A stretch of DNA of 64,000 nt from positions 2,875,001 to 2,939,000 of the forward strand of contig OX438752.1 of the NCBI GenBank assembly GCA_949316235.1. The letters run 5' to 3'. Each line of letters begins with the position of its first letter. The first letter of the stretch is position 1. Under the pieces are notes generated by a model that was given only the letters and a program-made list of their open reading frames with translations, had not been told where the DNA came from and did not search any database. This DNA comes from Oegoconia quadripuncta (lineage: Eukaryota > Arthropoda > Insecta > Lepidoptera > Autostichidae). Shown here piece by piece: positions 55,021 through 64,000 of the stretch. The translations under genes and the position numbers were made by a program.

Positions 55021-55654
55021 TAATAATATAATCATATAGATATAAGCTAAAAATCTATAAATAAAGTAGATATACAGGATAAATCTATGCTTAAAGATTA
55101 CTTCGAGACAGTCAATAACTTCTCTGTATCCTCGTAGGTCAAATTTTGAAGAAAATCATGTAGTTATTTCTTATTATGACTGTAGGTAAGGTACATGGGT
55201 ATTTTTGCATTTAATCTATTATAAAGAAGTGGTCCTAGGACATATAAAGAAAGAAACAAACAAAAAGTATATATTGCCAACAAATACAGAAAATTTCGTA
55301 GGTATAACATTTTGCATAATTAAATGTATTTGTGGCAAAGGGGATTGGGCGTCAGCATTTGCTGCCAATATGTCGTATGGCAATTGACAGCGCTGGTTTT
55401 CAGCACAACCCCTCTCTCACTTAGGTGTTCAAAATAAAACAACACAGTGAGGCGCGTTCCCACATACACTTATATGTGTGAGGAAAACAAACAGGAAAAT
55501 AAGAAAAAAAAACTGCTGTTACCTACTTGCGAGTATGATAACAAAAAAAAAAGAAAGTGCACTCACATATAAATTTTGTTTCTGTGAGAGTATGTCCCTC
55601 AATAGACTCATTCATAGAGAATATGTGTCTCATATAAAGTATGTTTGTGTCTGT
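55021..55654. other. Intron sequence, nothing recognised
   Basis: Small open frames without similarity. Confidence 0.4.
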
Positions 55655-55770
55655 AAGTAGAGACCGCCGCTTGAGGACAGTTAAAAAGGAACAGCTTTAT
55701 GTAACTTGTATAGCGGTATCTCTAACTATGCTCAAGCGCAGATCTACGCTTATGCAACAGTCTGAAATAC
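55655..55770 (-). repeat. Family J repeat upstream of exon 8
   Basis: 'gaggacagttaaaaaggaac' and 'ctatgctcaagcgcagatct', inverse of 23405-23500; lies about 80 nt before the exon 8 acceptor. Confidence 0.6.
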
Positions 55771-55846
55771 GGACCTTAAATTTATTTGTTCGCTTAGCAT
55801 ATTCTCGAATTTTAGCATTAAAATTTCGCTATGAAATAAATTCCAG

Positions 55847-56036
55847 AGCCACCCACGGACTGCCGAAGAATGCAGAGGCGGACGAAGACATCCACCCCTT
55901 GGGACTTGTTGGCGATGGAACCCCGTGCGGCGACAACCTGGTGTGCGTCAACCAGTCCTGTATCTCAATCTTTCCCTTCATGGACCACACCAAATGCCCA
56001 ACAGATCACAACAACAACGAGTGCTCTGCTAAAGGG
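55847..56036 (+). CDS. mmd: ADAM gene, exon 8: end of cysteine-rich domain and first EGF cysteine
   Basis: 190 nt: one base completing Lys, then 63 codons, ending in phase 0. Acceptor 'aattccag', donor 'gtacgt'. The protein contains GLVGDGTPCGDNLVCVNQ and CISIFPFMDHTKCP, the highly conserved 'DGT.CG....C....C' end of the ADAM cysteine-rich domain. It ends NNNECSAKG, the first cysteine and glycine of the EGF-like module ('CSG.G.C'). An open frame extends upstream of the acceptor, but that stretch includes repeat sequence and has no ADAM similarity. The rest of the EGF module, the membrane span and the tail should follow downstream; only one doubtful continuation is seen in the window. Confidence 0.92.
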
Positions 56037-56221
56037 GTACGTATGTTGATGTTTTATTCGTACTTTTAAGTTTTTAACCACTAGCGCAAAATATTCGTCA
56101 CGCAGAATCGCTTGCAGTGTTTAAACTGCGTCTAAAGGAATATTATTTATATTTTTAATGAATTGTATATACTGTTATATATATTTATGAATAAAAGTTC
56201 ATTTATTAGCGTAAATTCTTA

Positions 56222-56540
56222 AATTAAGTATGTACATGAAACAACAAATTTATAAAACACAATTAAAAATACCTATATATCTTATAGAAAAAATACGCCG
56301 TCCAGCTCGTTTCCGTGAGGCATAGTACCTAGTACGCTAGCGCTATTGCCCCGCTGAATGCATAAGCTCAGCTGCTGAGCAAAGTAGGTACCAGCTCTCA
56401 CATCTCCAGAGGCGTGGACCAGTCTAACGGATAAATCCTTTACAAAATGTTTCATGACAGAAGACCGCGGGCCCAAAGTCTCCACTGCAAACTCGTGGTT
56501 TATCGAGATTGACGCATATTTACGGCGCTTGTTATGTGTA
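56222..56540 (-). pseudogene. Retroelement ORF end, family L
   Basis: Minus-strand frame has METLGPRSSVMKHFVKDLSV, LVHASGDVRAGTYFAQQL and ELDGVFFL, ending near 56282. It is intact over about 67 codons but lacks all enzymatic regions. Confidence 0.72.
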
Positions 56541-56921
56541 TTTTATTATTGTACTTATTTATGGTTTGTTTATTTTAATAAGTGTTTATCTTTGTATGTA
56601 TTCTACTATACCTATGTATTTTCTATGTATCGTCTATGTACCTGCTGATATGTAAAGTTATTCACCTTTTACTTTGCACTATCCAACTACTTATCAAAAA
56701 GCTTTTTTAACTGAGGAAGAAATCGCTATCAGCGATAAGACCGCCTTTGTACACTTCATCATCTATGTTCATTGTTCTTTGTATTTTATTTTTGTGGGCA
56801 ATAATTTAATAATAATAATTTTAACCTGCGACGAAATATGACGAGTATTATGCGTTTGACTGCGTTGTGTATGTATGTGTCCAGTCTTGATTAGGAAGTT
56901 TCTCTATAATGCATGGTCCAG
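56541..56921. other. No recognised feature
   Basis: T/A-rich sequence between a LINE tail and the candidate exon 9. Confidence 0.4.
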
Positions 56922-57015
56922 GTCCAGTCAGAGTGTGATAACGAGTGGAAAGGACATTGGCCTTGTTTGACAAGTCCGTTAAGCTATTCCGAAGATTTAT
57001 CATTTAACACAGTTG
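56922..57015 (+). CDS. Possible ADAM exon 9: second half of EGF-like module
   Basis: Candidate 94-nt exon between 'catggtccag' and 'gttagt', entered in phase 0 as exon 8 requires, with no stop. It reads VQSECDNEWKGHWPC, then LTSPLSYSEDLSFNTV. The piece CDNEWKG resembles the end of an ADAM EGF module (C-D-x-x-W-x-G...C). Read six codons further upstream in the same frame, the sequence gives TGC then five residues, S, E, C. That is the spacing of EGF cysteines 2, 3 and 4, but with Ser at cysteine 3 and a TAA codon directly before the TGC. No AG acceptor sits there. It may be a real but divergent exon, an alternative terminal exon, or chance. Confidence 0.4.
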
Positions 57016-57104
57016 GTTAGTATATTTGAACTACCTACTACAGAAAAAAGCTGTCCTCGAAATGCATTGTCAAGCCAGATGACTCAATCAATCAATCAAA
57101 TACG

Positions 57105-57315
57105 CTTTATTGTTTAAATAAGTAAGGTTTTTCCCATATCTCTCTGCTCTCCGCCTTCCTCTTGGCCTCCTGATACGACACGACGTTCAACTTCTCTTTT
57201 ATCTGCTGCATATAGCTTATTCTCCGTCTTCCTCTTTTTCTTTTCCCCTCCATTCTTTCATTATGGTTTTGATGAAACCATCGTGTCGTATAAGGAAATA
57301 TAATAATAATATTGT
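57105..57315 (-). pseudogene. Retrotransposon ORF2 tail remnant
   Basis: Minus-strand frame includes MEGKRKRGRRRISYMQQIKE and SYQEAKRKAESREIW, a common retrotransposon C-terminal motif ('GKR.RGR.R..Y'). Confidence 0.68.
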
Positions 57316-57950
57316 GACAGACTTTTGACTCTGTGGTAGGTAGAGACAGAGAAGGGCAGACCAGCACAGCGGCTATATGCTCTTGAGGTAGCTGCAGATG
57401 AATTCTCACCGCCTGACCAACCGGGGTCGACTAACTGCGATATTGAGCATAGGGTGACAGACTCGACGATTTAAGGACGTAGACGTGGACGTTCCCAGAT
57501 CGCGTTCTGGGCGAGTTTTAAAGGTTCCTAGGAATCTGCATGACTTTGTCAAGTGACCCTATTTGTACTTATTTGTTTGCTCGTATCTCGTAGTTTTTAC
57601 TGTATGATTTTATGAAGTACTAGCTTTCCTCCCGCGACTTCGTCCGCGTGGAAGATTTTATCAAAATACAAACAACAAACTTGCATCCCCTATTTTATCC
57701 CCTTGGGGGTAGAATTTATCAAAATCCTTTCTTAGCGGATGCCTACGTCATAACATCTACCTACCTGCATGCCAAATTTCAGCCCGATCCGTCCAGTGGT
57801 TTGGGCTGGGCGTTGATAGATCACTATGTCAGTCACCTTTGAGTTATATATATTTAGATTTTGTTTGTTATATTGTTTATTCAGCATATGAGTGCCTCCC
57901 GTTTTTCTTTTGCCGCGGAGTGTGACAGACTTTTGACTCTGTGGTAGGTA
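57316..57950. repeat. Region bracketed by 30-bp direct repeats, holding a family R copy
   Basis: 'gtgacagacttttgactctg' and its following 10 bases occur at 57314 and again at 57919. Family R sequence ('cccgcgacttcgtccgcgtg' onward) occupies 57620-57845. Confidence 0.65.
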
Positions 57951-58304
57951 GCTAGGAGACAATAATAATGCTGGCAGAATCCTAAACAGGAAAGCCATTA
58001 CTTAAAAGAATTGAATTGAAAATGGATTGACATAACGTGGTTTTATGTGTTTTCCTTGACAAATATAATATCTTATAGACATTACAAATTAGGCCGCCTT
58101 TCCAGGCAAAACTATCATCACGGAATTCAATACGAGTAATTAAGTGGGTTAGTAGATACTGATACGAACGAATAGAGGATATTCTAAACAGTTGCGAAGA
58201 TTTGTATATTTTTTAATCATATTATTATTTATTTAATATATCTGCCTTTTAAAGCGTTGTGCACGCCCTGATTTGAATGATACCTGAAAGATAAATAAAT
58301 AAAA
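57951..58304. other. No recognised feature
   Basis: AT-rich; nothing assigned. Confidence 0.4.
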
Positions 58305-58607
58305 TAAATATAAATATCTTTGCACATACACACAGCGCCATCTAGTTCCACACTAAGCAGCTAGGCTTGTATTATAGAGACCAGATGGTTGATAAACTAC
58401 ACAAATACATTTTTTTTTTGTAAATAAATACACATCTAAATGAAAAACATCCATAACTCGGGAACACGTGTCTGTATTCATCATACAAACATGCATATGT
58501 TAATATGGGCTCGAATCCCGCTAGGGGCATCCCTAGCGGGATTCGAACCCGCGACCTTTTGGTATAGCAGCAGAGTTGCTAACCATTACACCAAACAGGC
58601 CGTCAAC
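58305..58607 (-). repeat. SINE family B with inverted B-box duplication
   Basis: Complete minus-strand copy ('cacacagcgccatctagttc' to 'attacaccaaacaggccgtc'). The B-box segment is present in both orientations (58511-58526 and 58531-58546), forming a perfect 16-bp hairpin. Confidence 0.85.
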
Positions 58608-58735
58608 AAACAGATAAACTAAACTGTCATAGTAACTTTGAATTTACAGTTAAAACGCTTATATATTAGCTTCGATACAGCTTAACCGATGTTCATCAAA
58701 CAAAGCTAAGAGCCTATCCCCACATTTATTCTTAT

Positions 58736-58935
58736 CGACGACCGATTGGTGTAGTGGGTAGTGACCCTGTCAGCGAAACCAACGGTTGCGGGTTCGAATC
58801 CCGCGAGGGGTAAATGTTTGTATGATGAATACGATGTATGTTTATCCGTTATCTAGTATCCATAGTACCTACAAGCTTTGCTTAGTTTGGGACTAGATGA
58901 TTGGTGTAAGTGCACCAAATATTTATTTATATATA
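58736..58935 (+). repeat. SINE family A
   Basis: Very well-preserved head ('gattggtgtagtgggtagtg', 'ggttgcgggttcgaatcccg') with a deletion in the body before 'gtatgtttatccgttatcta'. Confidence 0.85.
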
Positions 58936-58989
58936 TTATTATTTATCATTCATAAATATAAAAAAAGCGTACTCAAATCGGACCACTTA

Positions 58990-60240
58990 ATTGAAATATG
59001 TCCGGACATAGGAAACACACACGCAATATGAAACACTACATCCGTCATTTTTCGTCGAGGGTTAAAAACGTGTTTGCGAGTAGCAACGCCACTTGGTCTG
59101 AGACGAACAACAGTTAAGAAACAACTAATGCAGTTATTGCGACAACGGAACGGGGAATTGAATAATACCGTCGCACGTCGGCACTCAAACTATTAAAAAG
59201 CTCCGCGAAGCTTGTTACTCTGTGCTAGCTAATGCCGCCACTTTCCTGCACAGGTATCCTATTTAAAGTGAACTTTAAAGAAAAATATTTATACAAATGT
59301 AGACTGCCTTTATATGTATCTCAGTATCTTACGGGTCACGGTAATTTCAAAGCAAAATTGTACTCAATGGCATTGGTGGAATCACATTCTGTGGGAATGC
59401 AGCAATTGGAGTCTGGAACGCAAACTCATGCTTGACAATCTAAATTCGGATATCCAGCCGGTATATTACGGCGACCTAGTACATAACCGCCATAACTTCC
59501 GAGCGTTCAAGCGCTTCTGCCATACCTACTATTGGCACTTTTATCTACGGTAGCCGTCTGGCTACCCCACAATCAACGCTCACTGCGATCTGGCGCTGTC
59601 CGTGGTGTATTAAATTAGGGAGTCAAGCTTCACTTGACTCTCTCCCGCATAGGGTTAGCCGCTTTGGCTTTTTGCGTTACATTAGCTACACACCCATTTG
59701 CTGGGGGGAGGTGGGACTTTCTTTCTTTCCTACTTTTCACCCTTAAATTCTTTCTTTAATTAGTCTGGGGTCCAAGGTAGCAATAGAGTCACGTAGGACA
59801 CCGTCGGACACCTCAGTAGGCGCTGTGCAGAGTACCACTGTTGATCCTGGCTTACAGGAGTTACAGTGGGAGGAGAGCGGAGGTGGGATCTGCCTTTATA
59901 TACTGATGGGGCTGCCGCGTTTCTGTAGCGCATCAGGAATGTTTGCCGATGCGCATATAGACGGTTTCCACGCCATCATCAGAAAACGTAGCGCGTCGAT
60001 TTTGAAACGCATATGCGGCAACTCCAGGCCATCTTGAGCACACTGGTGAACAGGTGGAATTCCGTGATGCTGCGGCACTGGATACGCTTGCACACATCCA
60101 AATAGTGCTGATTGTGCCGCAGCAGTCGTATGGTCCCTTCTGTTCACAGTTTTTATAGAATTAAGTTACTAAATTACTACTATTTAATACTAACCAAAAT
60201 ATGGGTCTAATCCTGAATTAAATGATTTTTTTTATTACAA
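58990..60240 (+). pseudogene. Non-LTR ORF2 end with long 3' region, family G (longest copy)
   Basis: Frame 59314-59553 encodes HILWECSNWSLERKLMLDNL, VYYGDLVHNRHNFRAFKRFC and TYYWHFYLR, the C-terminal tail of an insect non-LTR ORF2 ('HILW.C..W...R......L...DLV....N..AF..FC..Y'). A long 3' region follows, including 'caatagagtcacgtaggaca' and DGFHAIIRKRSASILKRICG. It ends 'atgggtctaatcctgaatta' and a T/A-rich tail. This copy ties together fragments seen separately at 9037, 10208, 51900 and 53036. Confidence 0.72.
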
Positions 60241-60421
60241 GAAACAGTCTTATGAATTTTCCAATTCGCATGGACATAATCCTAAAATGAGTAATGAGTC
60301 AACCAGTCGATATAACACAGATAATCCAGAGTTTTATCCCAATATCTAATCCGCAATTGGGATAACAATGTGAAAAAACTCAACTGTCATGCCGTCATTC
60401 ATTGGCGATTTTTTAAATTTG

Positions 60422-60758
60422 TCTTTTTTTTTTATGCACGACGGGTTCGTACTTGACCTCAATCACACCTGATGTTAAGTGAAGATGAGGTCGAAGGTGG
60501 AAGCGTACTGACCCGGAAACCCCAACACATTTGGGGGACTGGCTATCTTATCTCTGACAACCGGAACACAACAATGCTATTAACATTGCTGCTTGGCGGC
60601 AGATTTAGATAAGATGGTGGTAGCTAGCCAGGCGGACATTTTAAAATGCCCAACCACCAACCAAACCGAGTACTTAAACATGTACCCCGCTGGGGATCGA
60701 ACCCGCGACCTCCAAATCGTAAACCTAATGTTGTTTACATTGAGCCACGGAGGCGGTT
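60422..60758 (-). repeat. SINE family C, full length
   Basis: T-rich start, intact body, B-box complement 'ggggatcgaacccgcgacct', ends 'gagccacggaggcgg'. Among the best-preserved copies. Confidence 0.88.
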
Positions 60759-61263
60759 GAAACCTGTCTGTGTGAACACCAAACATTTTCTACCAAAAAC
60801 ATGCATAAACAATGACACTGCAACGATTATCACGCGATTTGTTTTTATGAGACAAGGAAAACCCATCGTTCGCACCCCAAATGATGGGAAAAAGGCTGGG
60901 TGGGTCATTATCATTATTATCAGCCCATTTCCTTCCATTGCCGCTCTATTACTGCCGCTTTTCGATGTGCTAGCCAGGTCTCTGTCAATCTCCTTATCAT
61001 TACTTTGAAATCGTCGAGTAAATTCGTCAATAGAAATGTAGGTACGTTTGTTACGTCGGTAGGTACGTCGGCACCTAAAGAGAATCGAACTAATCGAAAA
61101 AAAAAAACAAAGAAACATCCAAACTTTCGCATTTATAACTCGATTGGCCCGTACCTATAATACTAAATTTAGCAGTACTGATCCGTTTGTATGCACTAAG
61201 ATAAAATTCACCAACAGTATTATTAACTCGCTGCTCACAAAGTAACACTCACGCGCTTAAAGA
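60759..61263. other. Unassigned, possible retroelement
   Basis: Overlapping open frames on both strands (for example minus 61118-60735) look like non-coding shadows; no domain recognised. Confidence 0.35.
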
Positions 61264-61590
61264 CTAAGGCCCGTATTAATTAACCATTCTCAAGATTGAG
61301 AACAGTCTTGTGACCGGTCTCAAGTAAACGTGTTGATTAATCAACCTAACTTGAGACTTGAAAACCATGTGCATACTCATGCAGTACTCACTTGAGAGGT
61401 GCGCGTATTAATAAACGAAACTCAAGACTATCATTCATTCGCCGGTAAGGCGAATACTTGAGAAGTGATCTCAGCTGAGTTGACCTCATGATTGGTTTAT
61501 AAATTAGCACGGAGCTTGAGATAGCGTCAACTTCTTAAGACGCATCTCGGGTGGTACAGCCTCAAGACTTGACAATTAATACGGGCCCTG
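61264..61590. mobile_element. PIF/Harbinger-like MITE, copy 2
   Basis: Opposite orientation to 30849-31189. Ends 'taaggcccgtattaattaac' and 'caattaatacgggccc'. The TAA duplication is kept on the left only. Confidence 0.78.
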
Positions 61591-61703
61591 GTATTACTGT
61601 TATTATATTTTTTTCCCTGACTTCTCTCGTAGAGCTCAGGTGAGTTGATAAGTGCCTTCCTGGATTGTTAGAGCAAACAACAAAATCATTAAGATAACGT
61701 ACG

Positions 61704-61860
61704 ACTACTGTCATTTTGGCAACGTTATTCCACGACGTTCTGAGCAACGCTGGGGTTTTGGTCGACTTGACAGCTGTGGTGGGGGTTATCGCAATATTGT
61801 GTTGCCAAAATGACAGTAGTCGTAACTACTGTCATTTTGGCAACGTTATTCCACGACGTT
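61704..61860. repeat. Direct and inverted repeats with 20-bp hairpin
   Basis: A 36-bp unit (actactgtcattttggcaac...) occurs directly at 61704-61739 and 61825-61860. Its first 20 bases also occur inverted at 61801-61820, making a perfect stem with a 4-nt loop. Confidence 0.88.
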
Positions 61861-62179
61861 ATGCATACGTATATGTATAGTAAGTACAAAAGAACACAAT
61901 AAAAATATTCGTAAGCAAAGAAAAGTGTATACCAAAAGTTTGTCCGAAATACTGCCAAGTATTATATGCAGGTACACGTGTTTCTACATCTTTCTCGAAT
62001 TCTATTTACAGTCACAAAGTTGCTACTACAGACTGCATTTGAAATGTGCTCTGACTTAGGAGGTAACACTGGATAAGTTTAAAGTTTGGCTTATGGATGT
62101 AGTATGAAGTTGAACTAGGAAACTTTAGAATGACTTTTAGTTTCAGAGATGTAGAGTACTGTGTAAAATTATGTGCATT
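61861..62179. other. No recognised feature
   Basis: AT-rich; nothing assigned. Confidence 0.4.
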
Positions 62180-62284
62180 ACAATAAAGGTTCAGTACGGT
62201 TCCACCTTCGACCTCATCTTCGCTTAACATCAGGTGTGATTGATGTCAAGTACGAACCCGTCCCGCATAAAAATTTAAAAAAAA
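62180..62284 (+). repeat. SINE family C, 3' tail
   Basis: 'ttccaccttcgacctcatct' to 'cccgcataaaaatttaaaaa'. Confidence 0.78.
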
Positions 62285-62344
62285 AAACGGTTATGAATAA
62301 CATTTTACCCCAATATTGGGGCACACAACGACTATCGCATCCAA

Positions 62345-62592
62345 TATAATAAATGCGAAAGTTTGTGTGTGTGTATGTTTACCTCTTCACGCCTAAATGG
62401 CTGGACGGATTTGGTTGAAATCTGGCTGGTAGACAAATTAGGACCTGGATAGGCTATTTTTATCCCGGAAAAGTGACTGGTTACTGTAAGATAGGTATTA
62501 TTAGTGGGATTGCTTTTGAATCATAGAGTGACGCATTTGGTAGCAGAAATTCATCGAGGACGAAGTCCCGGGTAACAGATAGTGAGCCATAC
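62345..62592 (-). repeat. Family R-like dispersed repeat
   Basis: 'atgcgaaagtttgtgtgtgt', 'tggctggacggatttggttg' and 'gaggacgaagtcccgggtaa'. Confidence 0.62.
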
Positions 62593-63264
62593 TCGATAAC
62601 GTAGGTACATTGCTTTGCAGATAGGGGCCACTTAGAGATCGTAAACAATATAATATAAAATCAAATAAATATTTTGTTACAATAAATATATATATACAAA
62701 TTCAATAATAAATCTAATTAACATGTAAATATAATGATTTTTATTTTCTGAGTAACTGTTAAAGTTACTGGAAATCTCTAAATATCGGCTGTCTTTTGTG
62801 TGATTTTATTGTTTTCACTATAACGCAAGTGATTTTGTTGTTTACACTTAGAGAAAATGCTAGATGGCGCTAGTGGTATTTTAATAAGGGGTCTAGCTGT
62901 ATTCCTTTTGCTATGATTGTTAAATATTTTTTCTGAGGGCCACGCGGGCGAATTCGAAGGCGAAAAGCTAGCCACTAATAGCTTCATAATCATATAATTG
63001 CAGTACATTTATATAGTTACGTATCCCGTATTGCCAAGCCCTAACTCACCCAGTCCTCATCTAATATTTATCAGGTAAAAGTCCACCATTCCAGGAGCAA
63101 TAACTCCATTGGAGTCCGGTGTACGCTTCCCGCCAATCTGATTTGTGCCACAGTTGGCCAGACCTACACCGCGATTCAGTTACGTCCTGACCGCTATGTT
63201 ATGCGGAGGAAAATTTTGGAGTAGTTTCCTACATGTGTTTACTACAGTTTTATTAAGTTAGCTG
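62593..63264. other. No recognised gene
   Basis: 63085-63230 is somewhat GC-richer ('ttggagtccggtgtacgctt', 'cacagttggccagacctaca') and may be a retroelement scrap; nothing decisive. Confidence 0.35.
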
Positions 63265-63267
63265 CCC

Positions 63268-63522
63268 CCGTAGTCTCGACATAGATAGCGATCGCTATAC
63301 CACCGATTTCGGTCGTCAAGTCCTAACAATGTTATTTTAAATGGAAACCGATATTTTGATACTAAAGACTCTAAGTCTTTAGTATCAAAATATCGGTTTC
63401 CATTGAAACTACGATTCAGGCTTCCAACAAAAACCAATATGATTATGAACACTATAACATTTAGAATAAGATCGTTAGGAGTTAACGACCGAAATCGGTT
63501 GCTATCTATGTCGAGACTGCGG
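63268..63522. mobile_element. Fold-back MITE with 31-bp central hairpin
   Basis: Outer inverted repeats gtctcgacatagatagc (63273-63289 / 63501-63517) and accgatttcggtcgt (63302-63316 / 63485-63499). A perfect 31-bp hairpin with a 3-nt loop lies at 63340-63404. No coding capacity. Confidence 0.85.
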
Positions 63523-63831
63523 GCCCTGGACAACAGGTTAAAACTTAAAAGAATGATTAGAACGCTGTGATATCTAACTAATATTATTTTTTATTTTATT
63601 GGTTTTGGGATAACAACAGCTTTATATAATGTATATAATGCATCTTAAACTATACTATTCAGGAAGCCAATAACAGATATCCACTGATTATACTCATAAA
63701 AATAACAGTAAGTCGGCATTTTCTCTACAAACACAAATATACATACCGTACACATACTTAGATTTCAAACAGAATACAGACATACATAATAATATATACA
63801 GCGATACGTATTATATAATTATATATATTAA

Positions 63832-63998
63832 CCGTCTTATTCATAAAAATTTACAAACGCTTTATAAGGCTGTTTTAGTTATAGTGTGTTTTGTCTCTGT
63901 CGTTCATAAGGAAATGTTGTAATGAAAGAAAGTGACAAAACATACTTTAACTAAAACAGGCTTATAAAGCGTTTGTAAATTTTTATGAATAAGAGAGT
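63832..63998. mobile_element. MITE with arms of about 60 bp at window end
   Basis: 'tcttattcataaaaatttac' onward (from about 63834) pairs with 63933-63993 in inverse orientation; AT-rich fold-back, possibly TTA/TAA-flanked. Confidence 0.78.
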
Positions 63999-64000
63999 AA

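Noticed and set aside
55641..55846. Upstream in-frame extension of exon 8 from an ATG
   Set aside because: It contains family J repeat sequence, has no ADAM similarity, and is separated from the coding part by a good acceptor that keeps phase with exon 7.
58736..58810. tRNA gene candidate (clear A and B boxes)
   Set aside because: No acceptor-stem pairing is evident and it continues into a SINE body shared with six other loci; the same applies to 4184, 24600 and 40050.
60900..61008. Hydrophobic plus-strand frame as a possible ADAM transmembrane exon
   Set aside because: The hydrophobicity comes from ATT/ATC repeats, there are no convincing splice borders, and the opposite strand looks like a retroelement remnant.

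Overview
The window is eukaryotic nuclear DNA, almost certainly from a lepidopteran insect (moth or butterfly). It is AT-rich, and its genes are split by GT-AG introns. It is crowded with tRNA-derived SINEs, decayed non-LTR retrotransposon tails and MITEs of kinds I associate with Lepidoptera. No bacterial-style operon, rRNA gene, CRISPR array or convincing functional tRNA gene is visible. The species assignment is inference.

The only host gene I can support is one plus-strand ADAM-family gene (membrane-anchored metalloprotease/disintegrin protein). It is read through eight exons: 14049-14259, 23185-23357, 39722-39870, 43020-43204, 46879-47046, 50152-50456, 51223-51342 and 55847-56036. A doubtful ninth lies at 56922-57015. 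All phases agree, there is no frameshift or stop, and the eight exons encode about 500 residues: the end of the prodomain with a furin-type RRRR site, a reprolysin (M12B) domain, a disintegrin domain, a cysteine-rich domain and the first cysteine of an EGF-like module. The signal peptide and most of the prodomain should lie upstream of the window or in exons I could not recognise. The transmembrane and cytoplasmic exons should lie downstream. The zinc site keeps its three histidines, but the catalytic glutamate is methionine (HMIGHNIGMSHD). The product is therefore predicted to be a non-catalytic adhesion or receptor ADAM, like the neural ADAM11/22/23 group; the best insect candidate is mind-meld (mmd).

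Everything else is intron or flank. Three tRNA-derived SINE families recur: family A (head with 'ttggtgtagtgg', about 230 bp), family B (head with 'tttggtgtagtgg', about 275 bp) and family C ('cgcctccgtggctcaatg', about 330 bp, 14 full or partial copies). Non-LTR fragments are mostly 5'-truncated ends of ORF2 and 3' UTRs of several families. DNA-transposon material includes a 1.44-kb TA-flanked element with 26-bp perfect inverted repeats and a deleted transposase ORF (41282-42717), two copies of a TAA-flanked PIF/Harbinger-like MITE, and several fold-back elements. A five-unit, roughly 145-bp tandem array lies at 14894-15610.

By region: 1-14048 is repeat-rich 5' flank or upstream intron, with a GC-rich block at 1-780. 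14049-23357 holds exons 1-2 and the tandem array. 23358-39721 is a 16.4-kb intron packed with SINEs and LINEs. 39722-56036 holds exons 3-8, with the TA-flanked transposon in the exon 3-4 intron. 56037-64000 is repeat-rich sequence that may carry one more exon. I found no previously undescribed multi-gene system. The most noteworthy points are the inactive zinc site, a duplicated splice donor at exon 7, a SINE sitting about 30 nt from the exon 3 acceptor, an ambiguous EGF exon and several long perfect hairpins.
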